A stretch of 7,476 nucleotides of DNA from a bacterium (GTDB lineage Bacteria > Patescibacteriota > Minisyncoccia > UBA6257 > 2-01-FULL-56-20). Under the pieces are notes generated by a model. The model did not search any database. It was not told the origin of the DNA and was given only the letters and a program-made list of their open reading frames with translations. Numbering within the stretch: position 1 is the stretch's first letter; every line of letters begins with the position of its first letter. Location of the stretch: NCBI GenBank assembly GCA_021801885.1, contig JAKABL010000032.1:1-7476 (forward strand). The letters run 5' to 3'. Position numbers and translations under genes: made by a program. Below, in pieces: positions 1-6,338 of this stretch.

Positions 1-1743
1 GTGACGGGCAAAGGGGCCATCCTCACGCGCGCAAAGGCGGAGATCATCGAGAAGAAGAATTCCCGGCAGTTCGACATCGTGGTCACCGAGATCCCGTACC
101 AGGTGAACAAGGCGGAACTCATCAAGACGATCGCCGAGCTTGCTCAGGAAAAGAAGATCGAGGGCATCCGCGATCTGCGCGACGAGTCCGATCGCGAAGG
201 CCTGCGCATCGTGATCGAACTGAAGAACGACGTGGCGCCGCAGAAGGTGCTCAATTGGCTCTATAAGCACACGGATCTTCAGAAGAATTTCAATATGAAC
301 ATGATTGCGCTCGTATCGGAGAACGGCGGGCTCGTGCCGCGCCTCCTCGCGCTCCGCGATATCCTTTCCGAATACCTCGCGTACCGCAAAGAGGTGATCG
401 CGCGTCGCACGAAGTTCGATCTCCGCAAGGCGGAGGAACGCGCACACATTCTTGAAGGGCTCATGATCGCGCTCGATGCGATCGACCGCGTGATCGCGAC
501 CATCCGGAAATCGAAGGACAAGGAAGAGGCCCATGCGGCGCTCATGACGCTCTTCAAATTGAGCGCGGTCCAGGCGACGGCGATCCTCGAGATGCGCCTC
601 CAGTCGCTTGCGGCGCTCGAGCGTCTGAAGGTGGAAGCCGAGCTCAAGGAAAAAAAGGCGCTCATCGAAGATCTCAAGGCGATCCTCAAGAGTCCCGCGC
701 GCATCGTGAAGATCGTGACGGACGAGGTGACGGAGCTCAAAGCAAAGTATGGCGACGAGCGCCGCACGCGAGTCGTGGCGCGCGCACCCGAGGCCGTGTC
801 CGACGAGGACCTCGTGCCCGAAGAGGAGGCGATGGTAACGGTCTCTGCCGGGGGCTATATCAAGCGGCTCCCGCCGGACACGTTCAAGGTCCAGCGCCGT
901 GGCGGGAAAGGGCTCATCGGTTCCGATGTCGCCGATGAGGATTTTCTCTCCCACTTCTTCAGTGCGAACACGCACGACAACGTGCTGTTCTTCACCGACA
1001 AGGGGCGCGTGTTCCAAACGAAGATCTACGAAATCCCCCAAGCCACGCGCACGTCGAAGGGGCGCGCGATCCAGAACTTCCTGGAACTTCCCGCGGATGA
1101 ACATGTGAATGCGATCGTCAATTATTCCTCCAAGAAGGAGGCGAAGAAGTATCTTATGATGGTGACGAAGCAGGGGCTCATTAAGAAGACTTCGCTCGCG
1201 GATTTCGCGAACATCCGTCGCACCGGCATCATTGCGATCACGCTGAAAAAAGGAGACCAGCTCAAATGGGCGAAGCTCACGACCGGGACCGATCAGGTCG
1301 TGCTCGCGACGCGCCAGGGACAGTCGATACGCTTCGATGAGAAGGACGCGCGGCCGATGGGCCGGACGGCCGCGGGCGTGCGGGCGATCAAGCTCAAAAA
1401 ACAGAACGACGAGGTTGCCGGGTTTGATATAATAAAAGGAGACGATGCGATGTTCCTCGTCGTCATGGAGCACGGCTTTGCCAAGCAGACGCCGCTCAAA
1501 GAATATAAAAAACAGGCGCGGGGAGGGTCCGGCATCAAGACCGCCGACGTGACGGCGAAGACCGGCCTCGTTATTTCCGCGCATGCGGTGACGGATGAAA
1601 AAGATCTTTTTGCCCTTTCCGCAAAAGGACAGATGATCCGCACCGAACTCGCGACGGTCCGCACGACGGGCCGCTCCGCGCAGGGCGTACGGATCATGAA
1701 CCTCAATCAGGGCGACCGGCTTGCAGGAACGGTCATCGCATAG
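1..1743 (+). CDS. gyrA: DNA gyrase subunit A, C-terminal two thirds (5' end outside window)
   Basis: GyrA is the breakage-reunion subunit of the A2B2 gyrase that introduces negative supercoils. The visible 580 residues begin inside the gene: the first residues match the GRGxxxxRA region that lies about 250 residues into E. coli GyrA (recalled, not aligned), so the GTG at base 1 is an internal valine codon. The catalytic tyrosine lies upstream and is not seen. Residues about 22-115 are the end of the breakage-reunion core (EIPYQVNKAELI, RDESDREGLRIVIELK). Residues about 120-255 are the coiled-coil and C-gate region (RRTKFDLRKAEERAHILEGL, ILEMRLQSL). Residues about 275-580 are the beta-pinwheel that wraps DNA, with blade repeats and the GyrA box QRRGGKG at 298-304. 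That box separates gyrase from ParC. There is no long acidic tail: the protein ends GDRLAGTVIA at a TAG. The reading frame is intact throughout. Confidence 0.98.
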   Translation: MTGKGAILTRAKAEIIEKKNSRQFDIVVTEIPYQVNKAELIKTIAELAQEKKIEGIRDLRDESDREGLRIVIELKNDVAPQKVLNWLYKHTDLQKNFNMNMIALVSENGGLVPRLLALRDILSEYLAYRKEVIARRTKFDLRKAEERAHILEGLMIALDAIDRVIATIRKSKDKEEAHAALMTLFKLSAVQATAILEMRLQSLAALERLKVEAELKEKKALIEDLKAILKSPARIVKIVTDEVTELKAKYGDERRTRVVARAPEAVSDEDLVPEEEAMVTVSAGGYIKRLPPDTFKVQRRGGKGLIGSDVADEDFLSHFFSANTHDNVLFFTDKGRVFQTKIYEIPQATRTSKGRAIQNFLELPADEHVNAIVNYSSKKEAKKYLMMVTKQGLIKKTSLADFANIRRTGIIAITLKKGDQLKWAKLTTGTDQVVLATRQGQSIRFDEKDARPMGRTAAGVRAIKLKKQNDEVAGFDIIKGDDAMFLVVMEHGFAKQTPLKEYKKQARGGSGIKTADVTAKTGLVISAHAVTDEKDLFALSAKGQMIRTELATVRTTGRSAQGVRIMNLNQGDRLAGTVIA

Positions 1744-1798
1744 TCCCGACCGCGCGCGCCGCGCATGAGCGTATTTCCCCGCTGATCCGCACATCCTC

Positions 1799-1804
1799 TA
1801 TTAT
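1799..1804 (+). promoter_or_regulatory. possible -10 element upstream of the solute-binding protein gene
   Basis: TATTAT lies in a short AT-rich island of an otherwise GC-rich gap, 15 bases before the ATG at 1820. It matches five of six positions of the sigma-70 -10 consensus. No convincing -35 or TG extension was found, so this is weak. The 76-bp gap after gyrA has no clear terminator hairpin with a T-tract, so read-through from gyrA is also possible. Confidence 0.3.
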
Positions 1805-1819
1805 TACGATCTACGATCC

Positions 1820-3136
1820 ATGCAGCTTCCCACCACCCTTACCCGTCGACAGGCCATGATCGTGCTCGCTGCCGCGGTCATTGTGATCGGCGGGCTTTTG
1901 CTGTTCGTGCTGAACATGCGTTCGAACAAGGCGGGCGTGGCGACGGCAAATCTCACCATATGGGGGACCGATAGTCCGCAGGCCTTCAATGACATGATCG
2001 CCAAGTATACGGGCCCCGGCTCCGGGACGCAGACCACCATACGATACACCCAGATCACCGCGTCCAACTACCGGAGCCAGGTGCTCGCGGCGATCGCGGC
2101 GGGGACGGGGCCTGACATCTTTGAGATCGGTAATCGCGATCTTCCGCAATGGAAGAGCGTTCTCGCCCCGCTTCCCGCGACGCTTGCCGGCACCTTCAAT
2201 CTGACGACGCTCGGGCAGGACTTCCCCGACGTGGTGGGCAAAGATTTCGTTTCCGGTGGGAATGTGTATGCGCTTCCGCTTTCCGTCGACACGCTTGCGA
2301 TGATCTACAACAAAGATCTTGTGAACACCGCAGGCATCGCCACGCTCCCCACGACCTGGACCCAGTTCGATGCGGACGTGCCGCTTCTCCGCAAGGTGAA
2401 TGCATCTGGCCAGCTTACGCAGGCCGCCGCGGCGCTCGGAGGATCGGAAGCGAGCATTCCCGATGCCCCGGACATCGTGTTCCTGCTTATGCTTCAGAAT
2501 GGGACGCAGATGATCTCGGCGGACGGTTCGTCCGTGGCATTTGCGGGTACCGGCGGTTCGTCGGGTTCCGCGGGGCAGAACGCCTTCGATTATTATCTTC
2601 AGTTTGCAAATGCGGCATCACCGTACTACACATGGAGCGACAGTTTCGGTAATGCCGAGGACAGTTTTGCACAAGGAAAGACGGCGATCATTTTCGACTA
2701 TGCATCGGCGCTCGCGGCGATCAAGGCGAAAGCGCCGTTCCTCAATTACGGCGTGGCGCCCATGCCGCAGCCGGCGAACGCATCCGCAGCCGTGAACTAC
2801 GCGGACTATAACGGGCTTGCGGTGAACCGCAACAGCCCGAACGCGCTTGCCGCGTGGAGCTTCATCATCGGATTGACCACCAATCCCGCCTATGAGAGCA
2901 TATATACACAGGATACCGGCCTGCCGCCCGCGCTCAGAACCTCGATCGCGGCCGACCAGACCGACCCCGTGATGTCGGTGTTCGCGTCGCAGGCCCTCAC
3001 GGCGACGTCATGGCCCGAAGCGAACAGCGGCGCCATCGATGCGGCGCTCAACACCGCGATCACGGACGTCCTTTCGGGATCCGCCGATCCCGCGACGGCG
3101 CTCCAGGAAGCGCAGACGACGATCAACGGCAGCTGA
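1820..3136 (+). CDS. membrane-anchored family 1 extracellular solute-binding protein
   Basis: This 438-residue protein resembles ABC-importer substrate-binding proteins of the sugar-type family 1. It has a short basic N-terminus (RR at 9-10), one hydrophobic helix at about 13-31 without a lipobox cysteine or a clear cleavage site, and then the binding-protein fold. Family-like segments are LTIWGTDSP (45-53), AGTGPDIFEIGN (94-105), YALPLSVDTLAMIYNKDL (150-167) with TTW shortly after (178-180), and KTAIIFDYASALAAI in the second half. An uncleaved helix would tether it to the outer face of the membrane. No permease or ATPase gene is visible, so the importer role and the ligand are unproven. It ends 8 bases before the first pilin gene and is probably co-transcribed with it. 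The start is the first ATG in frame after the AT-rich island; no Shine-Dalgarno sequence precedes it. The family call is good; the physiological role is open. Confidence 0.85.
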   Translation: MQLPTTLTRRQAMIVLAAAVIVIGGLLLFVLNMRSNKAGVATANLTIWGTDSPQAFNDMIAKYTGPGSGTQTTIRYTQITASNYRSQVLAAIAAGTGPDIFEIGNRDLPQWKSVLAPLPATLAGTFNLTTLGQDFPDVVGKDFVSGGNVYALPLSVDTLAMIYNKDLVNTAGIATLPTTWTQFDADVPLLRKVNASGQLTQAAAALGGSEASIPDAPDIVFLLMLQNGTQMISADGSSVAFAGTGGSSGSAGQNAFDYYLQFANAASPYYTWSDSFGNAEDSFAQGKTAIIFDYASALAAIKAKAPFLNYGVAPMPQPANASAAVNYADYNGLAVNRNSPNALAAWSFIIGLTTNPAYESIYTQDTGLPPALRTSIAADQTDPVMSVFASQALTATSWPEANSGAIDAALNTAITDVLSGSADPATALQEAQTTINGS

Positions 3137-3144
3137 TCACATCC

Positions 3145-3771
3145 ATGAGAGATTTCATTCAACGCCATAGAACGCTCATGAGCACCTCCGCCGTGCGCGG
3201 ACTTGGCATTGTGGCCGTTGCGGTCCTTATTAGTGCGATGGCATTGCCTTTTGTGGTCTCTGCACAGACCCAGGGCCTTCAAATACAGAACCCCGTCACC
3301 ACCGCGACGATCCCCACGGCCCCCACGCAATCATTCAATAACAACCTTCCTACGCAGACCGTTTCTCAGGGAGTCCATGGCTACAATATTTGGACCATGC
3401 CGCCTGGCTATTGGGGGCCCATCGTATCGTGCACCGGGAACTATCCGATCGGGGCCGGCGGTAGGGCCATCACCTCCAATAATCCTTCGGGCAAGCCCAA
3501 CTGTAAGAATCTCAACGACCTCATTCAAACGTTCATCAACGCCATCTATCTTCTTATGTCGGTCGGGCTGTTTGCCATTGCCCCGATCCTCTTTATTATA
3601 GGAGGACTTATGATGATCGCTTCCGGAGGGAATCCCGAGCGGATCACCCAGGCTCGCAAGACCATGATCGGCGCGGTGGTCGGCGTCGTTATCGTCCTGT
3701 GCGCGTACCTTATTGTGAACACGGTCATCGGCGTGTTCCATATCAGCGGTATCGCGGGTTTTGGCGGTTGA
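3145..3771 (+). CDS. VirB2/TrbC-like two-helix pilin with long ectodomain
   Basis: The 208-residue product has a basic N-terminus, a hydrophobic signal segment at about 20-38 and a predicted cleavage VSA|QT at 40/41. A Gln/Asn/Thr/Pro-rich outer region of about 85 residues (41-122) contains a cysteine pair, C96 and C120. Two hydrophobic helices follow at about 130-158 and 174-196. The loop between them, SGGNPERITQARKT (160-173), carries the GNPE and ARK motif shared by the other pilins of this locus. This layout matches the T4SS pilin (VirB2/TrbC-like) group. The ectodomain is much longer than in the three short pilins downstream and may be a tip, adhesive or base-plate variant (inference). 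The ATG at 3145 lies 8 bases after the previous stop; a second in-frame ATG at 3178 also leaves an intact signal peptide and cannot be excluded. The frame is open further upstream, but that part overlaps the preceding gene and reads Arg/His-rich. Confidence 0.82.
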   Translation: MRDFIQRHRTLMSTSAVRGLGIVAVAVLISAMALPFVVSAQTQGLQIQNPVTTATIPTAPTQSFNNNLPTQTVSQGVHGYNIWTMPPGYWGPIVSCTGNYPIGAGGRAITSNNPSGKPNCKNLNDLIQTFINAIYLLMSVGLFAIAPILFIIGGLMMIASGGNPERITQARKTMIGAVVGVVIVLCAYLIVNTVIGVFHISGIAGFGG

Positions 3772-3773
3772 CG

Positions 3774-4742
3774 ATGATGATGAAGATCGCACTCAAGATC
3801 CTTTCACTCTCGCTGTTCTTCGGCACGATTGCGCTCGCGGTCGCTTCCTGGTTTGTGCCGGGGCTTTTGCCGGTGGTCCATGCGCAGGTGCGGATCGCCG
3901 CGCAGTTTCCCGGTCAGGCATCGAGCGCGGCAGGCGGCGAAGCTCCGGGTGCGTTCATCAACGCGTTCTATGGGTGGGCGCTTTCGATCTCCGGCGTGCT
4001 TGCATTCGGTATCATCGTCTATGGTGGCGTGAAGTATATGGTGTCGCGGGGGAATCCTTCCGGCGAAAGCGACGCGAAGGAGTGGATCAAATCCGCGCTC
4101 CTCGGTATTCTTCTCCTTGCCTCCGCCTATTTCATCTTGAACATCATCAACCCCAATCTCGTGTCGCTTGGCCTCCCGGGGTTCAGCTCCGTGGCCGTTA
4201 CACCGCAATCGAGCCAGAACTATTCTTACAACCCCACGAGTTCCTGCATGCCGCTCCCGAGCGGTCCATGCTCCGTGAGCAATCTTGTGCCGGCCTCGTC
4301 GGGAGGGCAGGGTTGCTTCACGACCAATGTGGCGATCGTGTCGGGCATCTGCCGACGGGAGAGCGGCGGCTACGCTGCCAATGAAAGCAAGACCGATTCC
4401 TGTCTTGCGCCTACGGGGACGGCGCTCCTTCCCGTGTCGATCGGATTGTTCCAGATCAACATCACCGATTCATGGACGCGGCCGGTGACCGTGAACGGAA
4501 AAAGTTATAATTGCGCATCGGCATTCAGCGGGAGTGCGATTTCCTGTTCGGCGGGCACGGCATGTACCACGGGGTACCAGCACACGGGACCGCAATGTAA
4601 GGTCATCAATATGGCCGTGTACAATGCGTGCGTGAGCGCTGCGCAGGAAGCCCTCCCGAACATTCAGGTCGCGTGCCAGCTTTCCAATAATGGGGGAAAC
4701 CTGAGCCCATGGAAGGTCGATCAACAGGCATGCGGATTCTAG
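3774..4742 (+). CDS. pilin fused to a C-terminal lysozyme/lytic transglycosylase-like domain
   Basis: This 322-residue protein has two parts. Residues 1-37 are a signal peptide (cleavage VHA|QV). Residues about 60-135 are a two-helix VirB2-like pilin unit: helices at about 68-90 and 105-125, with loop SRGNPSGESDAKEWIKS (91-107) matching the GNP loop of its neighbours. After a Ser/Gln/Asn/Pro linker, residues about 158-322 form a cysteine-rich domain (12 cysteines). It carries CRRESGG (193-199), in which E196 fits the catalytic glutamate of the lysozyme superfamily, and SIGLFQIN (222-229), like the GLMQI/YGILQIN motif of lytic transglycosylases and lysozymes. The C-terminal GGNLSPWKVDQQACGF resembles the Trp-containing end of lysozymes. 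With both helices crossing the membrane, this domain lies outside the cytoplasm, where it could cut peptidoglycan and form disulfides. In T4SS these two roles belong to separate proteins, VirB1 and VirB2. The start is 2 bases after the previous stop; ATGs at 3774, 3777 and 3780 are equivalent and no Shine-Dalgarno is seen. Activity is inferred from motifs only. Confidence 0.83.
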   Translation: MMMKIALKILSLSLFFGTIALAVASWFVPGLLPVVHAQVRIAAQFPGQASSAAGGEAPGAFINAFYGWALSISGVLAFGIIVYGGVKYMVSRGNPSGESDAKEWIKSALLGILLLASAYFILNIINPNLVSLGLPGFSSVAVTPQSSQNYSYNPTSSCMPLPSGPCSVSNLVPASSGGQGCFTTNVAIVSGICRRESGGYAANESKTDSCLAPTGTALLPVSIGLFQINITDSWTRPVTVNGKSYNCASAFSGSAISCSAGTACTTGYQHTGPQCKVINMAVYNACVSAAQEALPNIQVACQLSNNGGNLSPWKVDQQACGF

Positions 4743-4748
4743 TATAAT
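4721..4748 (+). promoter_or_regulatory. candidate promoter ahead of the anchored unknown protein
   Basis: A perfect -10 hexamer TATAAT (4743-4748) begins directly after the stop codon of the pilin-lysozyme gene. A 4/6 match to the -35 consensus, TCAACA (4721-4726), sits 16 bases upstream. Transcription would start near 4755, leaving a leader of about 12 bases before the ATG at 4767. The -10 hexamer is striking in this GC-rich context; the -35 is weak. Confidence 0.45.
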
Positions 4749-4766
4749 AAACGCAAGCCGATATCC

Positions 4767-5336
4767 ATGAGAAAACTATTCATCATCGTCATCGTGGCCA
4801 TTGCGGTCATTCTCGTTGCGGCGGGGATATATCTTTCGCTTCGCGGCGTGCGCCCGAATGCTTCGGGGGGATCCGCATCAAGTACAGGGAGCCTGTTTCC
4901 CTCCCTTACTCCTAATAGCGGAGGGTCCGCTCCTGCGACACCTTCGGGGACCTCGGTTGCGGTGAGCACGTCGACGGCCGCGTTCCCTACGGGAAGCACG
5001 TTCCAGATCGGTACGGCGCAGGGGGTGGTCACGGTCAAGAACTTTTATAAGACCGCTGCGTACATCACGCAGGACAATGAAACCGTGGCGATTGTTCAAC
5101 AGAATGACTACGCCATCGGCTATTATCGTCCCGACAGCAGCTTTACCATCGTATTCAATTCCGTCCCTTCGGGATCGTTCGCATCGCTTCGCGCCACGGC
5201 GGAGCAGGCCTTCCTCGCTGCGCTCGGCATTTCCCAGGCGGACGCCTGCAAGCTTACCGTGAGCGAATCGGTCGTGGACAAGACAAGTCCCTATATCGGC
5301 CAGGCGTTCGGATTGAGCTTTTGTTATAATTATTGA
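4767..5336 (+). CDS. single-pass membrane-anchored protein of unknown function
   Basis: I do not recognise a named family. The 189-residue product has one N-terminal hydrophobic helix (about 4-25, after MRK) without an obvious cleavage site. A long Ser/Gly/Thr/Pro/Ala-rich stalk (about 30-78) follows. The compact C-terminal region (about 79-189) mixes beta-like segments (VVTVKNFY, ETVAIVQQ, SFTIVFN) with one helix (about 138-154, ending AFLAALGIS). C161 in DACKLTV and C186 in GLSFCYN could form a disulfide. The predicted topology puts the globular part outside the cytoplasm on a flexible stalk. It lies between pilin genes and ends 1 base before the ATG of the next pilin, so a structural or assembly role in the pilus, such as a minor subunit or periplasmic chaperone, is plausible but unproven. 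The ATG at 4767 is chosen because it follows a TATAAT island and gives the complete membrane anchor; no Shine-Dalgarno is present. Confidence 0.8.
   Translation: MRKLFIIVIVAIAVILVAAGIYLSLRGVRPNASGGSASSTGSLFPSLTPNSGGSAPATPSGTSVAVSTSTAAFPTGSTFQIGTAQGVVTVKNFYKTAAYITQDNETVAIVQQNDYAIGYYRPDSSFTIVFNSVPSGSFASLRATAEQAFLAALGISQADACKLTVSESVVDKTSPYIGQAFGLSFCYNY
5322..5330 (+). promoter_or_regulatory. extended -10 promoter, possibly giving a leaderless pilin mRNA
   Basis: The sequence TGTTATAAT has the extended -10 form: TG at 5322-5323, one base, then a perfect TATAAT at 5325-5330. It lies inside the last codons of the preceding gene. The pilin ATG at 5338 is only 7 bases beyond the hexamer, which is about where transcription would begin, so the transcript would be leaderless. 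No -35 box was found, which an extended -10 can tolerate. Codons for Cys-Tyr-Asn-Tyr account for the same bases, so chance is possible. Confidence 0.45.
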
Positions 5337-5337
5337 T

Positions 5338-5748
5338 ATGACGAAGATGCGCATAGGGAAGGCCCTCACGGGAATGGCGGCATCGGCCGGTGCGTTTCTC
5401 GTGCTTGGCGCGACGGCCTTCGCCACCACGAACGGGCAGCCGAGCGGGGGGAGCACCGGGGGCGCGGGAGGGACATCCATCACTCTTACGAATCCGCTCG
5501 GCGTGTCGACGTTCCCCGGGGTCGTGAATAACGTCATCGGATTCCTTGCGACCACGATCGCCATTCCCCTTACGGTGATATTCGTCCTTGTGGGCGCCTT
5601 TCAAATGATCACTTCTTCGGGCGATCCCGAGAAGTTCACCAAGGGGAGGAAGACGCTTCTCTATGCGGCGATCGGTTTCGCCGTGGCGCTCCTCGCGACC
5701 GGCGTCACCTCGCTCATCCAGAACATCCTGAATGGCGGCGCGCCATAA
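5338..5748 (+). CDS. VirB2/TrbC-like two-helix pilin
   Basis: The 136-residue product has a signal peptide (1-29, predicted cleavage AFA|TT) and a Gly/Ser/Thr-rich mature N-terminus (30-50). Two hydrophobic helices follow at about 64-90 and 107-131. The cytoplasmic loop SSGDPEKFTKGRKT (93-106) carries the GDPEK motif seen in the other pilins of the cluster. It has no cysteine, unlike the two pilins downstream. Size and layout fit major-pilin candidates of the T4SS pilin group. The start is 1 base after the preceding stop; a second in-frame ATG at 5347 would also keep the signal peptide. The segment around 5661-5675 is almost identical in bases to the equivalent part of the next pilin (6091-6105), in line with origin by duplication. 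Confidence 0.85.
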   Translation: MTKMRIGKALTGMAASAGAFLVLGATAFATTNGQPSGGSTGGAGGTSITLTNPLGVSTFPGVVNNVIGFLATTIAIPLTVIFVLVGAFQMITSSGDPEKFTKGRKTLLYAAIGFAVALLATGVTSLIQNILNGGAP

Positions 5749-5756
5749 TGGACTTT

Positions 5757-5786
5757 TTAGATAAAGCGTGCAAGGATTACTATTAT
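5757..5786 (+). promoter_or_regulatory. candidate sigma-70-like promoter for the next pilin
   Basis: TTTAGA (5757-5762, four of six consensus bases) and TATTAT (5781-5786, five of six) are separated by 18 bases in the 73-bp AT-richer gap between two pilin genes. Transcription would begin near 5793, giving a leader of about 29 bases to the ATG at 5822. No terminator-like hairpin precedes it, so the pilin may be read both from this site and from upstream. Confidence 0.45.
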
Positions 5787-5821
5787 AACGGTCGAAGCAG
5801 TATCGCATTCGTTATGCATTC

Positions 5822-6235
5822 ATGAAGCACTATTATTCAAAAATATTGTGGGGCGGCGGGTTGGTCATTTCGGGATTGTTCTTTGCCCTTGTCGCGGACG
5901 CGCAGAGCTACACGCAGAGCCCTCCGCTTGCTACAGGGAAGGACCTTTCTCGTATTCTCTGCAACGTCATCGCATGGATGATCTATTTCCTCTTTGCGGT
6001 AGCCATCATCATGGTGGTGCTTGCGGCATTCCAGTACGTGACGGCGGGCGATGACACCGAGAAGACGACGAAGGCCCGCAAAACGCTCACCTATGCCGCG
6101 ATCGGCATCGCGGTGGCGCTCATTGCCTATGGATTCCCCCCGCTTGTCGCGAACCTCCTTGGTACATCGGCAGGGTTTTCGTGCAGTGCGGGACCCTCGA
6201 GTTCGGTGAGTCCTACCGGTTCTTCCTCTAACTAA
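5822..6235 (+). CDS. VirB2/TrbC-like two-helix pilin with conserved cysteine pair
   Basis: The 137-residue product has a signal peptide (1-27, predicted cleavage ADA|QS) and a short mature N-terminus. Two hydrophobic helices lie at about 47-73 and 89-113, joined by the loop TAGDDTEKTTKARKT (74-88), the same motif position as GDPEK in its neighbours. C47 is at the outer end of helix one and C121 follows helix two; both are predicted outside the cytoplasm and could pair. The Ser-rich C-terminal tail (120-137) is an extension that the next pilin lacks. It is closest in layout to the pilin at 6339 (shared ILCNVIAWMIYFL / DLCIVFAWMFYFL pattern), so the two look like recent paralogues. No Shine-Dalgarno precedes the ATG at 5822. 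Confidence 0.85.
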   Translation: MKHYYSKILWGGGLVISGLFFALVADAQSYTQSPPLATGKDLSRILCNVIAWMIYFLFAVAIIMVVLAAFQYVTAGDDTEKTTKARKTLTYAAIGIAVALIAYGFPPLVANLLGTSAGFSCSAGPSSSVSPTGSSSN

Positions 6236-6263
6236 CGGCTCGGTGACATTGTGAGATGCCGCT

Positions 6264-6281
6264 CCGCCTTTGCCAAGGCGG
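6264..6281 (+). repeat. inverted repeat (hairpin) in the gap between two pilin genes
   Basis: CCGCCTT (6264-6270) and AAGGCGG (6275-6281) form a perfect 7-bp stem with a TGCC loop, 28 bases after the stop at 6235. No T-tract follows, so it is not a classical intrinsic terminator. It may stabilise the upstream mRNA 3' end or act as an attenuator or operator; the sequence does not decide. Confidence 0.5.
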
Positions 6282-6291
6282 CGCGTCCCGT

Positions 6292-6330
6292 GATATCCTT
6301 ATTACGTATCTTCGAAAGGTCGATATCCTT
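6292..6330 (+). repeat. pair of 9-bp direct repeats upstream of the last pilin
   Basis: GATATCCTT occurs at 6292-6300 and again at 6322-6330, exactly 30 bases (about three helical turns) apart, in the leader of the pilin at 6339. The spacing would place two bound protein copies on the same DNA face. AT-rich candidates for a -10 (such as TATTAC at 6300-6305) lie between them, but no clear -35 was found. The regulatory role is inferred. Confidence 0.35.
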
Positions 6331-6338
6331 TTATCCCT

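Noticed and set aside
279..767. Long minus-strand open frame opposite gyrA
   Set aside because: It lies wholly within an intact, well-recognised gyrA and reads Arg/Ser-rich with no domain; GC-rich coding DNA often leaves such shadows.
1744..1798. GC-rich repeats just after gyrA as a possible terminator
   Set aside because: Only very short stems (about 3-4 bp) can be drawn and no T-tract follows at the right distance.
2149..2652. Plus-strand open frame inside the solute-binding protein gene
   Set aside because: The translation is Arg/Cys/His-rich with no family-like segment, and the overlapping frame has clear binding-protein motifs.
3010..3144. Upstream extension of the first pilin to an earlier ATG at 3010
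   Set aside because: It would overlap the solute-binding protein gene by over 120 bases and add an Arg/His-rich stretch before a good signal peptide; the ATG at 3145 fits better.
3699..3773. Upstream extension of the pilin-lysozyme gene to an ATG at 3699
   Set aside because: It overlaps the previous pilin's second helix region and adds a polar, Arg-rich stretch ahead of a good signal peptide beginning at 3774.
4878..5564. 228-codon minus-strand open frame opposite the anchored unknown protein and a pilin
   Set aside because: It spans two well-supported plus-strand genes and the gap between them, is Arg/Pro-rich, and has no promoter or terminator on its own strand.
5254..5808. 184-codon minus-strand open frame opposite the pilin at 5338
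   Set aside because: Highly charged, Arg/Glu/His-rich translation typical of an antisense shadow; the plus-strand pilin has signal peptide, helices and motif.
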